Positions 1 through 6,779 of a stretch of 11,731 nucleotides of DNA are shown piece by piece. The stretch comes from Prevotellaceae bacterium (GTDB lineage: Bacteria; Bacteroidota; Bacteroidia; Bacteroidales; Bacteroidaceae). Made by a program: the position numbers and the translations under genes. The notes below the pieces were generated by a model. That model saw nothing but the letters and a program-made list of their open reading frames with translations, searched no databases and was not told where the DNA came from. The stretch spans positions 1 through 11,731 of the forward strand of contig JAFLUS010000032.1 in the NCBI GenBank assembly GCA_022508685.1, written 5' to 3'. Positions within the stretch are counted from its first letter, which is position 1. Each line of letters opens with the position of its first letter.

Positions 1-18
1 ATTGTGCTCGCTTATCCG

Positions 19-26
19 TACCTTTG
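19..26 (+). promoter_or_regulatory. Bacteroidota-type -7 promoter box
   Basis: TACCTTTG matches the Bacteroidota sigma-ABfr -7 consensus TAnnTTTG exactly. It ends 22 bases before the ATG at 49, which would leave a leader of roughly 15 bases. The expected -33 TTTG element would lie before the window start, so only half of the promoter can be judged. It probably drives the lipoprotein gene and perhaps the whole downstream run of genes. Confidence 0.6.
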
Positions 27-48
27 CAAAATAAATAAGAGAAAACAG

Positions 49-465
49 ATGAAAGGAATGAAGAGAAAGACCTTGTGGATGGTGGCGATGCTGATGCTGC
101 TGGCTGTTGTGTCGTGCGACAGACGGACGATGCAGGAGCGCGTGCAGGGTGCGTGGATGTTGGCTGACATTGATTGCCGCATCAATGGTGAGGAGGACCT
201 CTCCGCACGTGAGAATATCGGCGAATCGTGCTATGTGTTCAACAGCGATTCGACGTATACGCTGGTGGAGGACGACGAGACGGAGCAGGGCATGTGGCTT
301 TGCCGCGACAGTCTGCTGGGACGTTGTCCCGATGATGAGACGGAGTATGTGTGGCAGCGCATCGAACGGCTGACGGAGGATTCGTTGCTGTTGGTGCTGC
401 CCGACGATACGACGGAATATGGTGTCGTGACGGAAAAACGTTTGTTCATTCGGAGAGGTCTGTAG
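49..465 (+). CDS. Small lipoprotein, possibly lipocalin-like
   Basis: The 138-residue product begins with a basic n-region (MKGMKRK), a hydrophobic stretch and a lipobox ending at Cys23 (AVVSC). It should therefore be exported, lipidated and membrane-anchored, facing the periplasm or cell surface. The mature part is acidic, with a GAWML segment near its start, a SDSTYTL segment and alternating polar and hydrophobic strands. That pattern resembles the small beta-rich lipocalin-like lipoproteins common in Bacteroidales, but I cannot assign a family. The ATG at 49 was chosen over an in-frame GTG at 4 because the longer form would place 15 extra residues before the signal peptide and would start upstream of the promoter box. 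A second in-frame ATG at 58 is also possible. It is the first gene of the plus-strand run, 48 bases before the transporter gene. No ligand or partner can be inferred. Confidence 0.75.
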   Translation: MKGMKRKTLWMVAMLMLLAVVSCDRRTMQERVQGAWMLADIDCRINGEEDLSARENIGESCYVFNSDSTYTLVEDDETEQGMWLCRDSLLGRCPDDETEYVWQRIERLTEDSLLLVLPDDTTEYGVVTEKRLFIRRGL

Positions 466-513
466 CCGCACCTTGGCTGTGTGTGCGATGAACCATCGAA
501 AACAGGGAGATTC

Positions 514-1287
514 ATGCAAATGCCCGATACGATAGCAAATCTGAATAGTGTGGAATGGCTGCCCCATGTGGGCTTTCTGGAAATGGTGATTGTCGGTGCC
601 GTCATCGGCATCGTGGCATCTGCTCCGATGGGGCCTGTGGGCATTCTCTGCGTGCAGCGCACGTTGAACAAGGGGCGTTGGGCAGGGTTTGCAACGGGCG
701 TTGGGGCGGCTGCCAGCGACATCATCTATGCGCTCATCACGGGTTACGGCATGTCGATGGTGGTGAGCATCATCGAGAACCCGAAGATTGCCTTTTGGAT
801 TAAGTTGGTCGGCAGCATCTTGCTGTTCCTGTTCGGACTCTACACGTTCCGAACCGACCCGGCGAAGAAAACGTCGAAGGACCCCGAGAAGCATGCCCGA
901 CAACTGAACCGCAAGTATGCGACTGCCAAGCAGCAACGTGAAAACATTAAGCCGGCATCGAAGATTTCGTTGCGCATCTCGCGGAAGACGTGGATGAACA
1001 ACTTTGTGAGCGGTTTTCTGGTGACATTCACCAATCCGCTCATCATTTTCCTGTTCGTCGCCTTGTTCGGTCAGTTTTCATTTATTCGTCCGTTCGACCC
1101 GGGACCGCAGGTCATCGGCTACCTGTTTATCGTGGTAGGTGCATTGGCGTGGTGGTTTCTGCTGACATGGTTGGTCAGCAAAATCAGCAAGCGGTTTGAC
1201 AAACGTGGCATTCGGTTGGTCAACCGCATCATTGGTGCCGTGGTCATGACGGTGTCCGTCTGCATGGCATGGACGACGATATGGTGA
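514..1287 (+). CDS. LysE/RhtB-family membrane transporter
   Basis: This 257-residue polytopic membrane protein belongs to the LysE superfamily, whose characterised members export amino acids or related small solutes. Residues 22-45 form a first membrane segment ending in the family hallmark PMGPVG (38-43). A conserved Gly-rich stretch follows, with Asp69. Other hydrophobic segments lie near residues 85-107, 165-190, 196-220 and 230-252, and a TNP motif sits in the fourth. A basic, charged loop of about 50 residues separates the two halves, and there are about 20 extra residues before the first helix. The ATG at 514 follows an AGGGA stretch at a reasonable distance. A GTG at 481 would add 11 residues without a ribosome site, and an ATG at 520 is an alternative. 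The substrate cannot be predicted. It lies between the lipoprotein and a DUF4924-type gene with short gaps. Confidence 0.85.
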   Translation: MQMPDTIANLNSVEWLPHVGFLEMVIVGAVIGIVASAPMGPVGILCVQRTLNKGRWAGFATGVGAAASDIIYALITGYGMSMVVSIIENPKIAFWIKLVGSILLFLFGLYTFRTDPAKKTSKDPEKHARQLNRKYATAKQQRENIKPASKISLRISRKTWMNNFVSGFLVTFTNPLIIFLFVALFGQFSFIRPFDPGPQVIGYLFIVVGALAWWFLLTWLVSKISKRFDKRGIRLVNRIIGAVVMTVSVCMAWTTIW

Positions 1288-1318
1288 GGCTTCGTGCTTA
1301 TTTTACATCAGGTTTCGT

Positions 1319-1861
1319 ATGTTTGTATCACAGAAATTGAGGAAGGAAAATGTGGCGGAGTTCCTGCTGTACATGTGGCAGGTGGAAGATGTGCTCCGTG
1401 CCTACACGTTGGATGTCGACCGACTGGCGGAAGGTTATCTGTCGCAGTTTCAGTACGATGCCAGTCAGAAGCAGCAAGTGCAGCAATGGTATGAGGACTT
1501 GGCTGAAATGATGCGCAGCGAAGGTGTTGCCGAAAGCGGGCATCTGCAAATCAACAAGAATATCGTGATTTTGCTGAACGACCTGCATGCCGAGTTGCTG
1601 CGTTCGACGAAGCATCCGTTCTATTCGGCGGCCTACTACAAGGCGTTGCCGTTCATCGTCGAGTTGCGCCAGCGTTCCAATACGCAGGACAAGACGGAGA
1701 TTGAGAATTGCTTCGACGCGATGTACGGACTGATGCTGCTGCGGCTGCAAGGCAAGCCGGTGAGCGAGGAGACGACGAAGGCGATGAACCACATTTCCCA
1801 GTTTCTCGCCCTGCTGGCAGAGTATGAGCGCAAGGAACGGGCAGGTGAGTTGGAATTTTGA
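1319..1861 (+). CDS. DUF4924-type helical protein
   Basis: The 180-residue soluble protein has no signal peptide or membrane segment and looks all-helical, with many Leu, Glu, Gln and Arg residues. The N-terminus (MFVSQKLRKENVAEFLLYMW) and overall length fit the Bacteroidetes-restricted DUF4924 family as I remember it; this was not checked against a profile. No catalytic motif is visible and the family's function is unknown to me. Its start is 31 bases after the LysE-type gene, and its stop (TGA ending at 1861) is 17 bases before the rfbD ATG, so co-transcription with both is likely. The conserved all-helical form could suit a scaffold or protein-binding role, but that is speculation. Confidence 0.75.
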   Translation: MFVSQKLRKENVAEFLLYMWQVEDVLRAYTLDVDRLAEGYLSQFQYDASQKQQVQQWYEDLAEMMRSEGVAESGHLQINKNIVILLNDLHAELLRSTKHPFYSAAYYKALPFIVELRQRSNTQDKTEIENCFDAMYGLMLLRLQGKPVSEETTKAMNHISQFLALLAEYERKERAGELEF

Positions 1862-1878
1862 AACAAGAACAACAATAT

Positions 1879-2751
1879 ATGAGAATTTTAGTAACAGGCT
1901 GCAATGGTCAGTTGGGCAAGGAGATGCAGAGCCTTGCTGCCGCTCATCCGCAGCATACCTACTTTTTTACCGACGTGGCAGAGTTGGACATTACGGACAG
2001 CGTTGCCGTCGACGCGTTTGTGCAGAGCAACGAAGTGGACTGCATCGTGAATTGTGCAGCCTACACGGCAGTCGACCGTGCAGAAAGCGATGAGGCGTTG
2101 TGCCGCGTGCTCAATGCCGTCGCTCCGGGCTATCTGGCTGAAGCCGTGGCAAAACGTGGCGGCTGCATGGTTCATGTGTCTACCGACTACGTGTTCGACG
2201 GAACGGCATGCGTGCCTTACACCGAAGATATGCCGACGTGCCCCCGTTCTGTCTATGGTGTGACGAAACTGGAGGGCGAACGTGCCGTGACGGAAAATTG
2301 TCCGCAATCGGCTGTGGTGCGCACGGCATGGCTCTACTCGACGACGGGCAACAACTTTGTCAAGACCATGCTGCGTCTGGGACGCGAACGCGACACGCTC
2401 GGTGTCGTTTTCGACCAAATCGGTACGCCGACCTATGCACGCGACTTGGCTGCAACGATTTATGCGATGCTCGACCACGGCGTCGTGCCCGGCATCTATC
2501 ACTATTCCAACGAAGGCGTTACGTCGTGGTACGACTTCACGAAGGCAATTCATCGGATAGGTGGCATCACCACCTGTAAGGTGCGTCCGCTGCACTCGGC
2601 AGACTATCCTGCTGCAGCACATCGTCCCCACTATTCCGTACTCGACAAGTCGAAGGTGAAGCAGACCTACGACATCGAAGTTCCCTATTGGGAAGACTCG
2701 CTTGCTGACTGCATCAGCCGACTGCAAGCCGCATCGGAACCCTCTGTATAA
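1879..2751 (+). CDS. rfbD: dTDP-4-dehydrorhamnose reductase
   Basis: RfbD/RmlD carries out the last step of dTDP-L-rhamnose synthesis, the NAD(P)H-dependent reduction of dTDP-4-dehydro-L-rhamnose, in the cytoplasm. The 290-residue product is an extended short-chain dehydrogenase. It has the Rossmann motif GCNGQLG at residues 7-13 right at the N-terminus, the STDYVFDG segment at 101-108 (catalytic Thr102) and the YGVTK pair Tyr126/Lys130. These positions sit two residues below those of the Salmonella enzyme, and the length is normal. The ATG at 1879 starts directly on the first beta strand. A TTG at 1858, overlapping the previous stop, would only add seven polar residues. The other rhamnose-pathway genes (rfbA, rfbB, rfbC) are not in the window, so it is a detached pathway gene inside a housekeeping run. 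It presumably supplies rhamnose for surface polysaccharide or LPS. Confidence 0.93.
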   Translation: MRILVTGCNGQLGKEMQSLAAAHPQHTYFFTDVAELDITDSVAVDAFVQSNEVDCIVNCAAYTAVDRAESDEALCRVLNAVAPGYLAEAVAKRGGCMVHVSTDYVFDGTACVPYTEDMPTCPRSVYGVTKLEGERAVTENCPQSAVVRTAWLYSTTGNNFVKTMLRLGRERDTLGVVFDQIGTPTYARDLAATIYAMLDHGVVPGIYHYSNEGVTSWYDFTKAIHRIGGITTCKVRPLHSADYPAAAHRPHYSVLDKSKVKQTYDIEVPYWEDSLADCISRLQAASEPSV

Positions 2752-2777
2752 ACCGATATATCAGACCCGTATAGACA

Positions 2778-4373
2778 ATGAATGAAATAGAGCGCAGACG
2801 TACATTCGCCATCATCAGCCACCCCGATGCCGGTAAAACCACGCTGACGGAAAAACTGCTGCTGTTTGGCGGACAAATTCAGGTGGCAGGTGCCGTGAAA
2901 TCGAACAAAATCAAGAAGACGGCAACGAGCGACTGGATGGAAATAGAGAAACAACGCGGTATCTCCGTATCGACTTCAGTGATGGAGTTCGACTATACGT
3001 TGCCACCGAGTCCCACGCGGAGCGGCGGTGAATACAAAGTCAACATCCTCGACACACCGGGTCACCAAGACTTTGCCGAAGACACGTTCCGCACGCTGAC
3101 GGCCGTCGACAGTGCCATCATCGTCATCGATGGCGCGAAGGGTGTGGAGGCACAGACCCGCAAACTGATGGAAGTGTGCCGGATGCGCAAGACCCCCGTC
3201 ATCGTCTTCATCAACAAAATGGACAGAGAGGGACGCGACCCGTTCGACCTCCTCGACGAAGTGGAGCAGGAACTGCAAATCAGCGTGCGTCCCCTGTCGT
3301 GGCCTATCAACCAAGGTGCACGGTTCAAGGGCGTGTACAACATTTACGAAAACAACCTCAACCTCTTCACGCCGAACAAGCAAATCGTGACGGAGAAAGT
3401 GGAGGTGGACATCAACAGCACCGAACTCGACGACCGGGTGGGCAGCGAGGATGCACAGAAACTGCGCGACGACCTCGAACTCATCGATGGTGTATATCCC
3501 GAGTTCGACGTGCAGACCTATCTCGATGCCTCCGTCGCACCCGTGTTCTTCGGTTCTGCCCTCAACAACTTCGGCGTGCAGGAACTGCTCGACTGCTTTG
3601 TGGAGATTGCCCCGCAACCCCGTCCGACCATGGCTGAAGAACGCATCGTGAAGCCCGAAGAACCGAAATTCACCGGCTTCATCTTCAAAATCACCGCGAA
3701 CATCGACCCCAACCACCGCTCCTGTACGGCATTTTGCAAAGTGTGTTCGGGCAAGTTCGTGCGCAATGCACCCTATCTGCACATCCGTCAAGGCAAGACC
3801 GTGCGCTTCTCGTCACCCACGCAATTCATGGCGCAGAAGAAAAGCACTATCGACGAAGCCTATCCCGGCGACATCGTCGGTTTGCCCGACAACGGCATCT
3901 TCAAGATTGGCGACACGCTCACCGAAGGCGAACAACTCCATTTCAAGGGCTTGCCCAGTTTTTCGCCCGAAATGTTCAAATACATCGAGAACGCCGACCC
4001 GATGAAGACGAAGCAACTCGAAAAGGGCATCAACCAACTCATGGACGAAGGTGTGGCGCAGTTGTTCGTCAACCAGTTCAACGGCCGCAAACTCATCGGT
4101 ACCGTCGGGCAGTTGCAGTTTGAAGTCATCCAGTATCGTCTCGAAAACGAATACAACGCCTTGTGCAAATGGGAACCCGCCAGTCTGTACAAAGCCTGTT
4201 GGATTGAAAGCGACGACGAAGCAGAATACGAGAATTTCAAGAAACGCAAATATCAGTACATGGCACTCGACCGCGAAGGCCGCGACGTCTTCCTCGCCGA
4301 CTCCAGTTATGTGCTGATGATGGCGCAGCAGGATTTCAAGCACATCCGCTTCCATTTCACATCGGAATTTTAA
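2778..4373 (+). CDS. prfC: Peptide chain release factor 3
   Basis: RF3 is the translational GTPase that ejects RF1 or RF2 from the ribosome after peptide release. The 531-residue protein, close to the 529 of E. coli, carries the expected G motifs: P-loop SHPDAGKT at 14-21, the EKQRGIS switch I region, DTPGH at 92-96, NKMD at 146-149 and a GSAL G5 motif. Domain II and the RF3 C-terminal domain follow, including the QLQFEV segment. EF-G is excluded by the RF3-type [19 protein letters not shown] start and the shorter length. Between switch I and DTPGH there are about 10 to 11 extra residues ([10 protein letters not shown] and neighbours, 74-84) compared with the E. coli protein as I recall it, at the tip of the beta2-beta3 hairpin. 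The gene lies 26 bases after rfbD and 5 before the YrdC-domain gene. Confidence 0.95.
   Translation: MNEIERRRTFAIISHPDAGKTTLTEKLLLFGGQIQVAGAVKSNKIKKTATSDWMEIEKQRGISVSTSVMEFDYTLPPSPTRSGGEYKVNILDTPGHQDFAEDTFRTLTAVDSAIIVIDGAKGVEAQTRKLMEVCRMRKTPVIVFINKMDREGRDPFDLLDEVEQELQISVRPLSWPINQGARFKGVYNIYENNLNLFTPNKQIVTEKVEVDINSTELDDRVGSEDAQKLRDDLELIDGVYPEFDVQTYLDASVAPVFFGSALNNFGVQELLDCFVEIAPQPRPTMAEERIVKPEEPKFTGFIFKITANIDPNHRSCTAFCKVCSGKFVRNAPYLHIRQGKTVRFSSPTQFMAQKKSTIDEAYPGDIVGLPDNGIFKIGDTLTEGEQLHFKGLPSFSPEMFKYIENADPMKTKQLEKGINQLMDEGVAQLFVNQFNGRKLIGTVGQLQFEVIQYRLENEYNALCKWEPASLYKACWIESDDEAEYENFKKRKYQYMALDREGRDVFLADSSYVLMMAQQDFKHIRFHFTSEF
2997..3029. repeat. Possible palindromic insert within prfC
   Basis: This segment encodes the extra [11 protein letters not shown] residues in the RF3 GTPase domain. 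Its DNA is GC-rich and imperfectly self-complementary: CACCG at 3004-3008 faces CGGTG at 3026-3030, and TCC at 3011-3013 faces GGA at 3019-3021. In-frame, hairpin-forming, Pro/Gly/Arg-rich insertions are what one expects when a small palindromic repeat enters a gene and is tolerated at a surface loop. Only one copy is present in this window, so its status as a dispersed repeat is unproven. It could equally be an ordinary loop-length variation. Confidence 0.35.
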
Positions 4374-4378
4374 GAACT

Positions 4379-4945
4379 ATGTTACAGGACGAAGTCAAGA
4401 AAGCCATTGAGGTGATGAAGAATGGCGGTGTCATTCTTTATCCGACGGACACGGTGTGGGGCATCGGTTGCGATGCGACGAACGAGGATGCCGTGCGACG
4501 AGTATATGAAATCAAGAAGCGCGACGATGCGAAGGCACTCATCTGTTTGGTGGATAGCGCCAACCGATTGGCACGATATGTGCGCGATGTGCCCGATGTC
4601 GTATGGGACATGGTCGACCTCGCCACCCGACCGCTGACGGTGATATATGAAAAAGCCAATGGGTTGGCTCCCAATTTGTTGGCAGAGGACGGCAGCGTGG
4701 GAATAAGGGTGACGCAGGAGGCATTCTCAAAGGAACTATGCTTCCGCTTCCAAAAGCCTGTCGTATCGACCAGTGCGAACATCAGCGGTGAACCGACTGC
4801 CCGGAAGTTCGACGACATCAGCGATGAAATCAAGCAGGCGGTGGACTACGTCGTCCGCTACAATCAGCGCTGCAAGGAACAGCATCAGCCGTCGAGCATC
4901 GTGAGAGTGAAGAACAACGGCGAGTTTGACATCATCCGCCCCTGA
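4379..4945 (+). CDS. tsaC: YrdC-domain L-threonylcarbamoyladenylate synthase
   Basis: The family makes threonylcarbamoyl-AMP from threonine, bicarbonate and ATP. This is the first step of the universal t6A37 modification of tRNAs that read ANN codons. The 188-residue product is a single Sua5/YciO/YrdC domain without the extra Sua5 C-terminal domain. Visible landmarks are ILYPTDTVWGIGCDA (19-33), the KKRDDAK nucleotide-binding stretch (46-52) and STSAN (130-134), with a final SSIVRV segment. Bacteroidales can carry more than one YrdC-like protein, so this could be a YciO-type paralogue instead. The ATG is 5 bases after the prfC stop, and the stop is 4 bases before the ClC start, so translation of all three is probably coupled. 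Confidence 0.85.
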   Translation: MLQDEVKKAIEVMKNGGVILYPTDTVWGIGCDATNEDAVRRVYEIKKRDDAKALICLVDSANRLARYVRDVPDVVWDMVDLATRPLTVIYEKANGLAPNLLAEDGSVGIRVTQEAFSKELCFRFQKPVVSTSANISGEPTARKFDDISDEIKQAVDYVVRYNQRCKEQHQPSSIVRVKNNGEFDIIRP

Positions 4946-4949
4946 CGAC

Positions 4950-6764
4950 ATGGTGAACTGGGCATTGAGCAGACGCATCATCCGCGTATGGGGACTGCTG
5001 ACGGGAAGGGTCAGCGGTAGCCACAGCCAGCGACGGATTATCCTCGGATTGAGTCTTATCGTGGGACTCTGTGCCGGGCTTGCCGCATTCGTACTGAAAT
5101 TTCTGGTCGAAGAAATCAAGACGCTGCTCACAGCCGGTTTTCAAGCCGACGAAGCCAACTGGCGCTATCTGGTCTATCCTGCCGTCGGCATCCTGCTTAC
5201 TTCTTTCTTCGTGCGCTATGTCGTTCGCGACGACATCAGCCATGGTGTGACCAAGATTCTCTATGCCATCAGCCGCAAGCGTGCACGCATCAAGTCGCAC
5301 AATCGTTGGACGAGTGTCGTGGCGAGTGCCATCACCATCGGTTTTGGCGGAAGCGTCGGAGCGGAGGCACCTATCGTCCTCACGGGCAGTGCCTTCGGTT
5401 CTTATTTAGGCAAACGATTTCATCTTCCTCCCGGCACACTGATGTTGCTCGTGGGGTGCGGTGCAGCCGGTGCGGTGGCAGGTATCTTCAAGGCACCGAT
5501 TGCCGGCATGATGTTCGTGCTTGAGGTGCTGATGCTCGACCTCAACATGGCGTCGCTGCTGCCGTTGCTCGTCACGAGCATCACGGCTGTATGCGTGTCC
5601 TATGCCCTCTACGGCACCGAGTCCATGTTTACGTTCACGCTCGAACAGACGTTTAACATTGCTGCCATTCCGGGCTGCATCGTGCTCGGCATTTGCTGCG
5701 GATTGGTATCGCTCTATTTCACGCGCACCATGAATGCACTGGAGCGTGTGTTCGCATGGTTGCGTTCGCCGTGGCGGAAATTCATGTTCGGTGCAGGGCT
5801 GCTCGGTGTGCTCATCTTCTTTTTTCCCGCACTCTATGGTGAGGGCTACGACGTCATTTCGCAACTCATCATGGGGGCTTCGCCCGACGACATCATGCAC
5901 AACACGTTCTTCTACGGCGGAGGCACGCAGGCGTTGCTCATCTATCTGGCGCTCGTGCTGCTGACGAAGGTGATGGCGTCGAGCGCGACCAACGGCGGCG
6001 GTGGCTGCGGCGGAGTGTTTGCACCGAGCCTGTTTGTCGGTGCGCTCACGGGCTTTGTCTTTGCCACGTTGTGGGATATGTTGTTTCCGTTGCGCGATGG
6101 TGGCGATGCGTTTGTGCTGCCGAAGAATTGCGTGCTCTACGGCATGGCGGGACTGATGTCGGGTGTGATGCACGCTCCGCTGACGGGCATTTTCCTCATT
6201 GCCGAACTCACGGGTGGCTACCAACTCTTCGTGCCGATTATGATTGTCTCAGCCGTCAGTTACCTCACGATTAACGCGTTCGAGCCGCACAGCATCTATG
6301 CCATGCGTCTGGCACGTAAGGGCGAACTCATTACGCACGACAAGGACGACGCCATTCTCACCGTGCTGCATCTCGATGCGCTGGTGGAGAAGAACTTTGT
6401 TGCGGTGGAACCCGACTGGGACCTCGGCAAAGTGACGATTGCGGTGACGAACAGCCGTCGCAATCTGTTCCCCGTAGTCGACAAGGTGGGACATCTGTTG
6501 GGCGTGGTGTCGCTCGACAGCATTCGCAAGGTCATGTTCCGCCCCGAACTCTATCATCAGTACACGGCACGGGCATTCATGAAAGAGCCACCTGCCGTGC
6601 TGGGGCACGACGATTCGTTGAAAGACGCGGCACGCAAGTTCGACGAAACACGTGCTTGGAGTCTGCCTGTGGTCGATGCCGATGGTAAATTCTCCGGATT
6701 TATCTCTCGCAGCGGTTTGTTCAATTCTTATCGCAAAACGCTCGTCGATTTCACGGCAGAGTAG
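4950..6764 (+). CDS. ClC-family chloride transporter with CBS pair
   Basis: The 604-residue inner-membrane protein has about 440 residues of ClC transmembrane core followed by two CBS domains (roughly 470-535 and 540-600), which in other ClCs bind adenine nucleotides and modulate gating. The gating glutamate is present in GSVGAEAP (Glu139), and the GVFAPS motif lies at 355-360. Two core positions differ from E. coli ClC-ec1. The GSGIP chloride loop reads SHGVT, and the residue aligned with the internal proton glutamate (Glu203 of ClC-ec1) is Val193, next to Glu192 in FVLEVL. Whether it is an antiporter or a channel is therefore open. The ATG at 4950, four bases after the upstream stop, was preferred over a TTG at 4926 that would overlap the previous gene. 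The gene converges on the rhamnosidase gene, with only 15 bases between the stops and no visible terminator hairpin. Confidence 0.92.
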   Translation: MVNWALSRRIIRVWGLLTGRVSGSHSQRRIILGLSLIVGLCAGLAAFVLKFLVEEIKTLLTAGFQADEANWRYLVYPAVGILLTSFFVRYVVRDDISHGVTKILYAISRKRARIKSHNRWTSVVASAITIGFGGSVGAEAPIVLTGSAFGSYLGKRFHLPPGTLMLLVGCGAAGAVAGIFKAPIAGMMFVLEVLMLDLNMASLLPLLVTSITAVCVSYALYGTESMFTFTLEQTFNIAAIPGCIVLGICCGLVSLYFTRTMNALERVFAWLRSPWRKFMFGAGLLGVLIFFFPALYGEGYDVISQLIMGASPDDIMHNTFFYGGGTQALLIYLALVLLTKVMASSATNGGGGCGGVFAPSLFVGALTGFVFATLWDMLFPLRDGGDAFVLPKNCVLYGMAGLMSGVMHAPLTGIFLIAELTGGYQLFVPIMIVSAVSYLTINAFEPHSIYAMRLARKGELITHDKDDAILTVLHLDALVEKNFVAVEPDWDLGKVTIAVTNSRRNLFPVVDKVGHLLGVVSLDSIRKVMFRPELYHQYTARAFMKEPPAVLGHDDSLKDAARKFDETRAWSLPVVDADGKFSGFISRSGLFNSYRKTLVDFTAE

Positions 6765-6779
6765 CCGTTCTTCCTCCTC

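Noticed and set aside
1858..1878. TTG start for rfbD overlapping the upstream stop codon
   Set aside because: The ATG at 1879 begins directly at the first Rossmann strand and aligns catalytic residues with known RmlD numbering; the extension adds seven polar residues without conserved features.
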